Shown piece by piece: positions 23,108 through 31,402 of a stretch of DNA of 41,855 nucleotides. The notes beneath the pieces are model-generated. The model was not told the DNA's origin. It saw nothing but the letters and a program-made list of their open reading frames with translations, and did no database searches. The stretch lies in the NCBI GenBank assembly GCA_015206805.1, contig JADEZP010000007.1, positions 1 through 41,855 on the forward strand, written 5' to 3'. The position numbers were made by a program, and so were the translations under genes. Source of the stretch: Quinella sp. 1Q7 (GTDB lineage Bacteria; Bacillota; Negativicutes; Selenomonadales; Selenomonadaceae). Within the stretch, counting starts at the first letter, position 1, and every line of letters begins with the position of its first letter.

Positions 23108-23878
23108 ATGTTTTTGGAAGAACGACACGCAAAAATTTTGGATATGCTCAATCGCGACGGCAAAGTTCTCGTCAAGGAGTTGGCGGAAATTTTCGGCGTG
23201 ACGGAAGATTCAATCCGCAAAGACTTGAGCTCGCTGGAACTTGACGGCAAATTGAAACGCACATACGGCGGCGCAGTCAGCATATCGGAAAAACTTCAGA
23301 TGACCGAGGCGAATCGCCGCAGAATTTCCGACGTTGAATCCAAGCGCAAAATTGCCGCAGCCGCCGTCCGACTCATGCAGCCGCAAGATTTGATTTTCCT
23401 CGACATTTCCACGATAAGCATTGCCATTGCGCAGATACTCGAAAAATCCGACGGCAACTATAAAATTCTCACGAACATGGTCGACGTGCTTGTAATGTTG
23501 GCGCGCAATCCGAAGATACAGCTTTACTTCGCGGGCGGGAAAATCAATCAGAGCCGCGACGGTTTTTCGGACGTGCTCAATCTGGAATTTATTTCGCGCT
23601 TCCGACCCGACATCGCGTTTATCGGAGCGTTCGGAGTGGACATCAAAAAAAATTCGCTCACTTCGCGCGACACCGCCGGCGGCGTCCTCAAGGCGCGGAT
23701 GATTGAATTCAGCAAGACGTCTTACATTATCGCCGAGTCGCGAAAAATCGGCACGGAAAGTTCGTACCAATTCGCCGCGCTCGACAAAGTTGACGGCATC
23801 ATCACTGAAACGGAACTTCCCGCCGCGTTGACGAGTGCCGCCGAAAATTTGGGCGTGCGAATCATCGTCGCGAAGTGA
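23108..23878 (+). CDS. DeoR-family transcriptional regulator
   Basis: The start ATG at 23108 follows GGAGG. The 256-residue protein has the DeoR N-terminal winged HTH (ERHAKILDMLNRDGKVLVKE, then LAEIFGVTEDSIRKDLSSLE). The C-terminal sugar-phosphate sensor fold follows (LTNMVDVLVMLARN, LYFAGGKINQSRDGF, FIGAFGVD). DeoR regulators usually repress sugar-utilisation operons and respond to phosphorylated sugars. No such operon is adjacent, so its targets are elsewhere or include its own duplicated promoter. A terminator follows directly. Confidence 0.92.
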   Translation: MFLEERHAKILDMLNRDGKVLVKELAEIFGVTEDSIRKDLSSLELDGKLKRTYGGAVSISEKLQMTEANRRRISDVESKRKIAAAAVRLMQPQDLIFLDISTISIAIAQILEKSDGNYKILTNMVDVLVMLARNPKIQLYFAGGKINQSRDGFSDVLNLEFISRFRPDIAFIGAFGVDIKKNSLTSRDTAGGVLKARMIEFSKTSYIIAESRKIGTESSYQFAALDKVDGIITETELPAALTSAAENLGVRIIVAK

Positions 23879-23896
23879 ATCCGTCACGCAAAACAA

Positions 23897-23927
23897 AAGC
23901 CGCCTCAACGGACGGCTTAATTTTTTT
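23897..23927 (+). terminator. Terminator of the DeoR gene
   Basis: The stem AAGCCG / CGGCTT (23897-23902 with 23913-23918) with short inner pairing is followed by seven T residues at 23921-23927. Confidence 0.85.
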
Positions 23928-23954
23928 GAGCGACGAAAATTTTTCTAATACAAT
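23926..23954 (+). promoter_or_regulatory. Possible orphan promoter, plus strand
   Basis: TTGAGC and TACAAT are 17 bases apart, directly after the DeoR terminator. No protein gene follows on this strand before 28460. The 23930-24102 interval otherwise shows nothing I can identify. A short RNA is possible, but no clear terminator was found. Confidence 0.3.
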
Positions 23955-24102
23955 GTCGCCGTTCTCCACACGGCTTCTTCGCGACACGTACAAACATTAA
24001 TCGAGAGGAAGTCGACGCGGTAAATCCGACGCCCTGTCTTTCGATTTGTCTAATTGACTGCGAAAACCGTATCACAGGCGCGGCACCTTGTCAATCGGAA
24101 AA

Positions 24103-25326
24103 TCACGGCGACCACGTCGCGAAGGTGTACGCGCTGAAAATCGTCAGCAAAATTATTTCGGCAAGCAATATCGGTTTGAGCGTGCGCAGTAAGTCCGCGT
24201 GAAAATAATCGATCGTCACGATTAAGCAAACGTGCGTCGGAGTGAGCATTTGTCCCGCGACGCCAAATGCCATTGCCACGCCCGCCAGTTGCAAATCGCT
24301 CGTGCCCATTGCCGCGACAATCGGCATGACAATCGCGACGTGACCTTGGCTCATGCCCGTCAGCACGCCGATAATCAGCGATACGCACGCGATTATTACG
24401 GGCACGGGCAACGGCGACGCTTGGAACGCCGCGACAATTTCGCCGAGAACTTCCGTCACGTCAAGCAGCTGAATGAAGTACAGGATACAGCAAATATTGA
24501 GCGTCATTTTCCAATCGAACGCGCCGAGAAAAATTTTCCGCACGCCGACGCCGCGATTGACCGCCTTGAGCACGACGACCCATATCGCGACGATTAAGCC
24601 CGTTGACGCCGACGCGCTCAAGCCGCCGAATACGACGACCATAAAAACTGCCGCGACGGGCAACAGTGCCAAAATTAAGCCGTTGCGTTCGTGACGAATC
24701 TCCGCCGCCGACTCGACGGATTTTTTTTCGTGCGGAACTTTTATCGGGCGAATCAGAATCAGCCAGCCGATTGCCACTGCCGCGACCGTCAGCCAACACA
24801 AATGGCTGATGAACTCCCCGAACGTCACGCCCGCGATTGAACACGCCATAATCATGCCGGGGATAATCGGGCTCGAAAACTCGAACAGGTGACGGAACCA
24901 GAAATTTATCGCGGCTTTATGTTCGGGCGACAGCTTGAGACTCGCGCTAAGTTCCTCGACAATCGGCGCGGAAAATCTTGCGCCGCCGACGCTCGGCAAC
25001 AATCCAAGGAACGCGGGCATTGCCGCAAGTAAAATTTTCACGTCGGAGCACATTCGCCGCAACGCCTTAACCATGTCCGTGAGCGCGCCGCTCAAGCGCA
25101 ACTCAATTTCCAAACACATCACGAAGTACAGCGCGAAGATTATGTCATACGTGCGCGGCAGGGTCAGCATTTCGTAAGCCGCCTGCAACAAAGAAATTGG
25201 GCTCGCCGAACGCAGAGCCCAGATAAAAATTCCGCTCGCCAACATGCACGCGCCGATTGGTATCTTGAATCGCAACAGCACGATTATTATCAGCAATGCC
25301 GCCGCCAAAAGTAAAAATATGTTCAA
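24103..25326 (-). CDS. DUF401-type integral membrane permease
   Basis: The 407-residue protein has about ten hydrophobic segments. Motifs include PAFLGLLPSVGGARFSAPIV near residue 105, NFWFRHLFEFSSPIIPGMIM near residue 145 and GVLTGMSQGHVAIVMP near residue 335. The overall pattern is that of the DUF401 family, related to CitMHS/gluconate-type ion transporters. The substrate is unknown, though the duplicated serine/glycine re-entrant-like motifs suggest an anion carrier. The start is TTG at 25326 with AAGGAAG upstream. Its first ~35 codons are duplicated between this gene and cydB. Confidence 0.75.
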   Translation of the reverse strand: MNIFLLLAAALLIIIVLLRFKIPIGACMLASGIFIWALRSASPISLLQAAYEMLTLPRTYDIIFALYFVMCLEIELRLSGALTDMVKALRRMCSDVKILLAAMPAFLGLLPSVGGARFSAPIVEELSASLKLSPEHKAAINFWFRHLFEFSSPIIPGMIMACSIAGVTFGEFISHLCWLTVAAVAIGWLILIRPIKVPHEKKSVESAAEIRHERNGLILALLPVAAVFMVVVFGGLSASASTGLIVAIWVVVLKAVNRGVGVRKIFLGAFDWKMTLNICCILYFIQLLDVTEVLGEIVAAFQASPLPVPVIIACVSLIIGVLTGMSQGHVAIVMPIVAAMGTSDLQLAGVAMAFGVAGQMLTPTHVCLIVTIDYFHADLLRTLKPILLAEIILLTIFSAYTFATWSP

Positions 25327-25505
25327 GTCAAAACTTCCTTACGTTAGCGCAACAGTTCCAAAAAAATTCTGCGGATTTTGATTCGCCTGCGACGTTCGCG
25401 CCGAACGCAGAGCCCGAATAAAAATTCCGCTCGCCAACATGCACGCGCCGATTGGTATCTTGAATCGCAACAGCACGATTATTATCAGCAATGCCGCCGC
25501 CAAAA
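25204..25505. repeat. 107-bp direct repeat, period 195, duplicating the permease N-terminus
   Basis: Bases 25204-25310 (start of the permease gene) recur at 25399-25505, just after cydB, with one or two differences. The second copy still encodes ALLIIIVLLRFKIPIGACML and a little more, but it has no proper start and ends in unrelated sequence. It is a truncated duplicate, not a gene. Confidence 0.9.
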
Positions 25506-25513
25506 ATTCGTGC

Positions 25514-26518
25514 TCAATGGTAATGAACGTCGGCGGGTGTGACGCGGTCTTTGAAGATTTTGTAAGTCCACGCCTGATAGCACAGGACAATCGGCACGAA
25601 GACAACTGCCGCGCCCGTCATAAGCGCAAGGGTGTGCGGCGTGGAGGCGGCGTTGTAAATCGTCAAGCTCCATTCGGGCGAAATGCTCGACACCATCAGC
25701 CGCGGGAACAGTGCCGTAAAAACTCCGACCGTCAAAGCCGCGATACCTGCCGTCGACGCGCCGAACGCCTTGCAACAGTCGCCCGCACGAACGCTTGCGA
25801 TACTTGCAACCAGCGCGACGATTGACACGCCCAAAAATACGATTGTCAGCGGCTTGGCGAGGATGTCGGTTTCGACGCTTGCGACCGCCGCGAACAGCAC
25901 GTACACCAGCAACGTCGCGATACCGACGCAGAAATTTCTTTGCCGCAGTTCTTGAAGCAAGCCTTTGTCCGCGAGTTTAATCAGCAAAAAATTCGTGCCG
26001 TGGAACATGAACAGCGCGACGAAGAAAATTCCGCCCATAAGCGCGCACGGGTTGAGCAAGTCCAAAAATGTTCCGACGTAATGCATTTGGAAATCTATCG
26101 GCAGTCCGCGCAGTAAGTTCACGACCGCCACGCCCCATAACAGCGCGGGCACGAAGCTCCCGAAAATTATTCCGAAGTCCCAGAAATTTATCCAGTCCGA
26201 CGATTTGAATTTGCCGCGCAGTTCAAAGGCGACTCCGCGCATAATCAGCGCGAGCAACATCAAAAACAGCGCGATATAAAACGTGCTGAACATCGTGGCG
26301 TAAACGTGCGGGTATGCCGCGAACGTCGCGCCGCCCGCCGTAATCATCCAGACTTCGTTGCCGTCCCAGACCGGACCAATCGCACGGACGAATTGCCCGC
26401 GCTCATTTTTCGGGCGACCGAGCATCATCATGCCCACGCCGTAATCGAAGCCTTCCAGAATGAAAAATCCCGTGAAGAGCACCGTTATCAAGATAAACCA
26501 GACGATATTTAAGTCCAC
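25514..26518 (-). CDS. cydB: Cytochrome bd ubiquinol/menaquinol oxidase subunit II
   Basis: CydB is the second membrane subunit of the bd oxidase, which reduces oxygen with quinol. The start is taken as GTG at 26518 (DLNIVWFILI), eight bases after AGGGGAG, matching the conserved CydB N-terminus. Signatures include FTGFFILEGFDYGVGM, GPVWDGNEVWMITAGGA near residue 50 and FLDLLNPCALMGG. The 334 residues and about eight helices are typical. It is separated from cydA by a gene for a small coiled-coil membrane protein. Confidence 0.95.
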   Translation of the reverse strand: MDLNIVWFILITVLFTGFFILEGFDYGVGMMMLGRPKNERGQFVRAIGPVWDGNEVWMITAGGATFAAYPHVYATMFSTFYIALFLMLLALIMRGVAFELRGKFKSSDWINFWDFGIIFGSFVPALLWGVAVVNLLRGLPIDFQMHYVGTFLDLLNPCALMGGIFFVALFMFHGTNFLLIKLADKGLLQELRQRNFCVGIATLLVYVLFAAVASVETDILAKPLTIVFLGVSIVALVASIASVRAGDCCKAFGASTAGIAALTVGVFTALFPRLMVSSISPEWSLTIYNAASTPHTLALMTGAAVVFVPIVLCYQAWTYKIFKDRVTPADVHYH

Positions 26519-26545
26519 AAGTCTCACTCCCCTGCGAAAAAAATT

Positions 26546-26893
26546 TCAGTGCGTCACAATCGAGTAAATGACGGTGATGGCGATTGTTGCGACGCCGATA
26601 ATCGTAGCGACGGTGATGTTTCGGACGTGGTTGCCGATGTTTTCGATTTTTGATTCAAGTTTAGTTATTGTCGCGTCCATTTTTGTATCCATATTGTCCA
26701 TCTTAGTGTAAAAATTTTTTTGCATCGCTTTCATGTCTTGTCGAAGTTCGCGAATGTCTTCTGCGCGCTGATTGTCGCGGTCGCGCATCTCCGTCTTAAA
26801 ATCGTCAAACGAGCGCATAAACATTTCAAATTTTGTTTCAAGACTAGTGACACGTGATTCAACCGCGTTAAGTTTGGTTTCTTGTTCGGTCAT
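26546..26893 (-). CDS. Small coiled-coil protein with C-terminal membrane helix, between cydA and cydB
   Basis: The start ATG at 26893 lies five bases after the cydA stop, with its ribosome binding site inside the end of cydA. The 115-residue product is a coiled coil to about residue 92, with heptads such as NAVESRVTSLETKFEMFMRS and KMDNMDTKMDATITKLESKI. One membrane helix follows (ITVATIIGVATIAITVIYSI). It resembles XhlA-like tail-anchored proteins in layout, not CydX, which is far shorter and has no coiled coil. Its place inside the oxidase operon suggests assembly or regulation of the oxidase. That is inference. Confidence 0.75.
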   Translation of the reverse strand: MTEQETKLNAVESRVTSLETKFEMFMRSFDDFKTEMRDRDNQRAEDIRELRQDMKAMQKNFYTKMDNMDTKMDATITKLESKIENIGNHVRNITVATIIGVATIAITVIYSIVTH

Positions 26894-26898
26894 GGGAA

Positions 26899-28269
26899 TC
26901 AGTCCTCCTCTGCCGTGATTTTTGTGCGGCGAATGAACATAACCGCCGCGAAGACTGCCAAAACTGCCAAGAACAGATAAATTGCCGTGAAGCCGATTAG
27001 CGTCAACCAGACTTCGTTTGCGGACAGATTCGGGCTGACGGCGACGGCTGTTTTTTGCAAGCCGACGACAATCCACGGCTGCCGACCCGCCTCCGCAATG
27101 TACCAGCCGACGGAATTTGCAATGAACGGGAGCGGCAACAACAGCGGCATAAACTTCAGGCATTGCAGGTGCTCGACAATGTGACTGCGGCGGAAAAAGA
27201 CTTGATACCACGTGAAAAGCACGATTAACATCATCAAGCCGCCCGCGCCGATCATTACGCGAAAACTCCAGAACATGCCGCGCACGTCGTTGGGAATGTA
27301 GTAGCCGCTGCCGTATTTCTCAATCGCCTCGCGCTGAAGGTCGTTAATGCCTTTGACTTCGCCGCTGAAGGAATTGTGCACCATGAACGTGAACATTTTC
27401 GGAATCAGTATCTCGAAGTCGTTGCGCCCTTCCGCTTGATTGATGTCGGCGACGACGGCGAACGGAGCGGGATTTTCCGTCTCCCACAGTGCCTCGAACG
27501 ACGCAAGCTTCATGGGATTTGCCGTGGCAAGATATTGTGCGTGCATGTGACCGGAGCCCATTACGCCGAGTAAGCCGACGAACGTAAACAAAACTGCGCG
27601 GCGAATTGTGCGAACGAACATTTCCCGCGAAACGCTGTCCGTCGCAATTTTCCACGCGCTGACGACGATGACCAAAAATCCGCCCGTCGTTATGCCGGCA
27701 AAGAACGCGTGAGAATATTCGCCCAGCACGTAATGATTCGTCACCAAGTCAAAAAAGCTCGTCATAACGGCGCGCCCGTCCTGAATTTCGTAGCCGACGG
27801 GGTGTTGCATGAATGAGTTCGCGACAAGAATCCAGAATGCCGACAGGTTGCTGCCGAATGCGACAATCCAAATGCACAGGCAATGCATCTTTTCGCTTAG
27901 TTTGTCCCAACCGAAAATCCACAGCCCGATAAACGTTGACTCGATGAAAAATGCCGTCAAAGCCTCCAGCGCGAGCGGTGCGCCGAAGATATCGCCCATA
28001 AAACGCGCGTATTCCGACCAGTTCATGCCGAAATGAAATTCCTGCACAATACCCGTCACGACGCCCATTGCGAAATTTATCAGGAAGATCGTCCCGAAAA
28101 ACTTCACCAGCCGTTTGAGCTTGAGCCGTTCGTAATAGCTGTTGCTGCAGATGTACCACGTCTCAAGCAGTGCCACGAAGATTGACAGCCCCAACGTCAC
28201 GGGCACGAACAAAAAATGGTACACCGTTGTGATTGCGAACTGCAGTCGCGATAAAAGCAATGCGTCCAT
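26899..28269 (-). CDS. cydA: Cytochrome bd ubiquinol/menaquinol oxidase subunit I
   Basis: CydA binds the three hemes and the quinol. The 456-residue protein shows the N-terminal RLQFAITTVYHFLFVPVTLG, with the heme b595 ligand near His18. Other landmarks are YSHAFFAG near residue 185 (likely heme b558 ligand), NPMKLASFEALWETENPAP and GRQPW near residue 390. The Q-loop is short, as in many Firmicutes. The start ATG at 28269 follows GGAGGG. It is expressed from the promoter at 28369-28397. Confidence 0.96.
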   Translation of the reverse strand: MDALLLSRLQFAITTVYHFLFVPVTLGLSIFVALLETWYICSNSYYERLKLKRLVKFFGTIFLINFAMGVVTGIVQEFHFGMNWSEYARFMGDIFGAPLALEALTAFFIESTFIGLWIFGWDKLSEKMHCLCIWIVAFGSNLSAFWILVANSFMQHPVGYEIQDGRAVMTSFFDLVTNHYVLGEYSHAFFAGITTGGFLVIVVSAWKIATDSVSREMFVRTIRRAVLFTFVGLLGVMGSGHMHAQYLATANPMKLASFEALWETENPAPFAVVADINQAEGRNDFEILIPKMFTFMVHNSFSGEVKGINDLQREAIEKYGSGYYIPNDVRGMFWSFRVMIGAGGLMMLIVLFTWYQVFFRRSHIVEHLQCLKFMPLLLPLPFIANSVGWYIAEAGRQPWIVVGLQKTAVAVSPNLSANEVWLTLIGFTAIYLFLAVLAVFAAVMFIRRTKITAEED

Positions 28270-28297
28270 AAAAAATCACTTCCCTCCAAAAAATTTT

Positions 28298-28332
28298 GGG
28301 AGCAGGGAGCAGAATTTCTACCCCTTACTCCC
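28298..28332 (-). promoter_or_regulatory. Hairpin in the cydA leader
   Basis: GGGAG and CTCCC at the ends, with inner GGG/CCC pairing, form an imperfect hairpin in the roughly 90-base leader between promoter and start codon. It could be a regulatory or mRNA-stability element. The purine-rich repeats may also be a mobile intergenic repeat. Confidence 0.35.
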
Positions 28333-28368
28333 GAATGAGTTGACGTATCCGATATTATGTTCGCGTCC

Positions 28369-28397
28369 ATTAAAGCATAAATCGCGGGCTTTGACAA
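28369..28397 (-). promoter_or_regulatory. Promoter of the cyd operon
   Basis: On the minus strand TTGTCA (28392-28397) and TTTAAT (28369-28374) are separated by 17 bases. The same stretch on the plus strand contains TTGACA (28391-28396), and TATAAT lies at 28420-28425 ahead of the decarboxylase gene. That spacing of 23 is too long for a classical promoter. Confidence 0.55.
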
Positions 28398-28459
28398 ATA
28401 CATTCCGCAAAAAATTTTCTATAATGGCGGCGCGATTATTCATGCGGAGGGATTTTGTA

Positions 28460-29890
28460 ATGGCAAATTTTACGGCACCGATTGTCGAGGCAATGCGGCG
28501 GTATTCGGCGGACAACGTCACACCGTTCCACACGCCGGGACATAAACACGGTCGCGGCGCACATGAAATTTTGCGCGGACTTTTGACAGCTCAAGGTCTG
28601 CGGCAGGAAGTTTCGCTTATGGACGAACTCGACGACCTGCACGCACCGCACGCTTGCATACGTGAAGCGCAGGAGCTCGCGGCGCGATTGTGGCACGCGG
28701 ACGATTGTATCTTCATGGTCAACGGGACGACCTCGGCAGTGCAGGCAATGTTGCTCGGCACACTCAAGGCGGGCGACGCCGTCATAATCCCGCGCAACGC
28801 TCATCGTTCCGTAATCGCGGGATTGATTTTGTCGGGCGCACGACCGATTTTCCTGCCCGTCGAATTCGACGCTCAACTGAACGTGCCGCTCAATGTCACC
28901 GTCGAAGCCGTTGAACTCGCGATAAAAAAATTTCCGCAGGCGAAGGCGGTATTGCTCGTGTCGCCGAATTATTACGGCGTGGCGGCTGACGTTGCTCAAA
29001 TTTCGCGGCTCGTGCACGCGGCGGGAATGTTGCTTTTGGTCGACGAAGCTCACGGGGCGCATTTGACATTCAGCGACGATTTGCCGCTGTCGGCGATTGA
29101 ATCGGGCGCAGACCTTGCCGCGCAATCGACGCATAAAATTTTGGGCTCACTGACGCAAACATCAATGCTGATGATTCGGCGCGGAATTGTCGACGCGGAG
29201 TCGGTCAAGCGTGCGGCAAGTTTGTTGCAGACGACAAGCCCGAATCAACTGTTGTTGGCGTCGCTGGACGTGGCGCGTTTGCAAATGGAAGTCGACGGGC
29301 GGCAGTTGATTCAATCGGCGGTGGAGCTGTCGAAATTTTTGCGTGCGTCGATAAAAAATCTGCGCGGCTTGCGAACGTTCGACGCCGTGAAAAATTTTTC
29401 ACTGGACGCGACGAAATTGACGGTGAACGTCGTCGGCAGAGGCTTGAGCGGTCACGAGGCGGAAGAAATTTTGCGGCGGGATTTGCGCGTGCAATGCGAG
29501 CTGTCGGACGCGGCTAACGTGCTGTTTTTGGTGACGTTTGCTGACAACGCGGAGACTTGCGGCAAACTTATCGACGCGCTGAAAAATTTGCCGAGCCGTC
29601 CGCCGAAAATTTTGCCGCCGATATTGCCCGCCCCGAATGAAATTTCCGTTGCGGAACTTACGCCGCGCGAAACGTTCCATGCGCCGACGGAGCAGGTCGA
29701 GTTGCGTGCGGCAGTCGGACGAATTTGCGCCGAGGAAGTCACGTTTTATCCGCCGGGCATTCCGCTTTTGATGCCGGGCGAAAAAATTTCTTCAACGGTC
29801 GTCGAGCGGTTGCGGTCGGAAAAATTTTCGGGCAGTCACATCGTCGGCGCGTCCGATAAAAATTTGTCGACGATAAAAGTTGTCCGCTGA
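28460..29890 (+). CDS. Orn/Lys/Arg decarboxylase family PLP enzyme
   Basis: The start ATG at 28460 follows GCGGAGGG; the longer frame to 28142 overlaps cydA and is rejected. The 476-residue enzyme has the fold-type I decarboxylase pattern: FHTPGHKHGRGAH near residue 22, FMVNGTTSAVQAM near residue 83, LLVDEAHGAHL near residue 194 and the PLP lysine in QSTHKILGS near residue 226. The C-terminal domain carries YPPGIPLLMPGE. The short form matches Firmicutes arginine/lysine decarboxylases of the SpeA/YaaO group involved in polyamine synthesis. Which amino acid is used cannot be decided from sequence alone. Confidence 0.88.
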   Translation: MANFTAPIVEAMRRYSADNVTPFHTPGHKHGRGAHEILRGLLTAQGLRQEVSLMDELDDLHAPHACIREAQELAARLWHADDCIFMVNGTTSAVQAMLLGTLKAGDAVIIPRNAHRSVIAGLILSGARPIFLPVEFDAQLNVPLNVTVEAVELAIKKFPQAKAVLLVSPNYYGVAADVAQISRLVHAAGMLLLVDEAHGAHLTFSDDLPLSAIESGADLAAQSTHKILGSLTQTSMLMIRRGIVDAESVKRAASLLQTTSPNQLLLASLDVARLQMEVDGRQLIQSAVELSKFLRASIKNLRGLRTFDAVKNFSLDATKLTVNVVGRGLSGHEAEEILRRDLRVQCELSDAANVLFLVTFADNAETCGKLIDALKNLPSRPPKILPPILPAPNEISVAELTPRETFHAPTEQVELRAAVGRICAEEVTFYPPGIPLLMPGEKISSTVVERLRSEKFSGSHIVGASDKNLSTIKVVR

Positions 29891-29999
29891 TTGCGGAAGT
29901 CGAGGCCGCCCATGAACGCGCGACATTCAAATCGAATTCAACGCTTGATACGTCTTGTCGCCCGCCGCGCAAAAATTTGTCGACGTTAAAGGTCATCAA

Positions 30000-30008
30000 T
30001 GCTATAAT
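30000..30008 (+). promoter_or_regulatory. Extended -10 promoter of the lpxC operon
   Basis: TG at 30000-30001, one base, then TATAAT at 30003-30008 gives an extended -10 element 35 bases before the lpxC start. A -35 box is weak. The nearby sequence AAATTTGTCGACG repeats part of the preceding gene's 3' end. Confidence 0.55.
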
Positions 30009-30042
30009 AAGCGGGAATTTTTTTCCGAAAGGGGGCTAAGTC

Positions 30043-30873
30043 TTGCCCAAACAGCGGACTATACGAAATAACGTTTCGTGCGTCGGCGTCGGACTGCATT
30101 CGGGCAAAAATGTTCGCCTTGAGCTCAAGCCCGCCGCCGTCGACAGCGGAATAATTTTTTTGCGCACGGATTTGCCGACGTGCCCCGCCATTCACGCGAC
30201 AGCCGCAAACGTGACGGCGACATTGCGGGCAACGACACTCGAAGAAAACGGCGCGAAGGTCTTCACGATTGAACATTTGATGAGCGCGCTCAACGCTTGG
30301 CGAATCGACAACTGCACAATCGAAATCAGCGCGGAGGAGCCGCCCGTCCTCAACGGCAACTCGATAGAATTTTTCCGCATGATTCGCGCGGCTGGAATCG
30401 TCGAACAATCGGCGGAACGTAAATTGATTCGGCTCGACAAAATTTATCGCGTTGACGGCGACGAGGGCAAACGTTTCGTCATGGCGTTGCCTTACGACGG
30501 CTTGCGCGTAAGTTTCGTTTCGGTCAATCCGCACCCGCTAATCGGCATTCAATACGCCGACTTCGAGATAACCGAAGACATTTACGAACGCGAAATTGCT
30601 CCCGCGCGAACAATCGCCTACGAACGGGAAATCGACGCGCTTAGGGCAATGGGCTTGGGGCTCGGCGGCACGCTGGAAAATGTCATCGTCTACAACGACG
30701 ACGGCTGGCTAAACGCGCTCAATTATCCCGACGAACTCGTCCGCCATAAAATTTTGGACGTTATCGGAGACCTGCGACTTGCGGGCATTTTTAATTGTCA
30801 TATCGTGGCGGCGGCTTCGGGACACGCGCTAAACACTCAACTTGCCAAAAAAATTTACGCGGACTTCAATTAA
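30043..30873 (+). CDS. lpxC: UDP-3-O-acyl-N-acetylglucosamine deacetylase
   Basis: LpxC is the zinc-dependent, committed step of lipid A synthesis. The 276-residue protein has the expected zinc ligands: His78 in TIEHLMSAL, and His235 and Asp239 in RHKILDVIGDL. The general catalytic His261 is in SGHALN. The N-terminus RTIRNNVSCVGVGLHSGKNV is typical. The start is TTG at 30043 after GGGGG. It opens an operon continuing with fabZ, lpxA, an unknown gene, lpxI and the PBP2 gene, all on the plus strand. Confidence 0.96.
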   Translation: MPKQRTIRNNVSCVGVGLHSGKNVRLELKPAAVDSGIIFLRTDLPTCPAIHATAANVTATLRATTLEENGAKVFTIEHLMSALNAWRIDNCTIEISAEEPPVLNGNSIEFFRMIRAAGIVEQSAERKLIRLDKIYRVDGDEGKRFVMALPYDGLRVSFVSVNPHPLIGIQYADFEITEDIYEREIAPARTIAYEREIDALRAMGLGLGGTLENVIVYNDDGWLNALNYPDELVRHKILDVIGDLRLAGIFNCHIVAAASGHALNTQLAKKIYADFN

Positions 30874-30886
30874 AGGAGCGATACAG

Positions 30887-31327
30887 ATGATATTGGAAAT
30901 CGAAGACATCATGAAAATTTTGCCTCACCGCCCGCCCATGCTTTTGGTGGACAGAATTTTGGAGATTGACCCGTTCAAGTCGGCGACGGGCTTAAAAAAT
31001 ATCACCATGAACGAACCGCAATTCGCCGGACATTTCCCCGGTCACCCGATAATGCCCGGCGTGTTGCAGCTGGAGGCAATGGCGCAAGTCGGCGGCGTCG
31101 CAATGCTTTATCCCGAAGAACATCGCGGCAAAATCGCGCTCTTCGGCGGCATGGACAACATCAAGTTCAAAAAGATGGTCGTCCCCGGCGACACGCTCAT
31201 CACCAAGGCGGAAATCGTCAAGGTGCGCGGACTTTTCGGCGTGCTCCATACCGACGGCTACGTTGACGATAAACTTGTCGCCGTCGCAGATTTTACCTTC
31301 GTGCTCAAAGGTCACGACGAGCTTTGA
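30887..31327 (+). CDS. fabZ: 3-hydroxyacyl-[acyl-carrier-protein] dehydratase
   Basis: FabZ dehydrates 3-hydroxyacyl-ACP in type II fatty acid synthesis and competes with LpxA for hydroxyacyl-ACP. The hot-dog fold signatures are clear: ILPHRPPMLLVDRILE near residue 8, and GHFPGHPIMPGVLQLEAMAQ near residues 48-67, with the catalytic His near 49 and Glu near 63. The 146-residue length is normal. The start ATG at 30887 follows AAAGGAG, 13 bases after the lpxC stop. Confidence 0.97.
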   Translation: MILEIEDIMKILPHRPPMLLVDRILEIDPFKSATGLKNITMNEPQFAGHFPGHPIMPGVLQLEAMAQVGGVAMLYPEEHRGKIALFGGMDNIKFKKMVVPGDTLITKAEIVKVRGLFGVLHTDGYVDDKLVAVADFTFVLKGHDEL

Positions 31328-31330
31328 AAG

Positions 31331-31384
31331 GCAATGCGTAATTCGTAATGCGCAATGCGTAATGCATAATTCCATGCGCATTGC
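31331..31384 (+). repeat. Intergenic repeat with long inverted ends (GCAATGCG)
   Basis: GCAATGCG (31331-31338) and CGCATTGC (31377-31384) enclose several repeats of the kind AATGCGTAAT, and a short T-run follows. It sits between fabZ and lpxA. It could fold as an attenuating hairpin or be a dispersed repetitive extragenic element. Confidence 0.6.
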
Positions 31385-31402
31385 TTTTGGGAGTAAATGC
31401 AA

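Noticed and set aside
25339-25605. 88-codon frame between cydB and the permease
   Set aside because: It only contains the duplicated N-terminal codons of the permease joined to unrelated sequence that overlaps cydB in another frame. It is a duplication relic.
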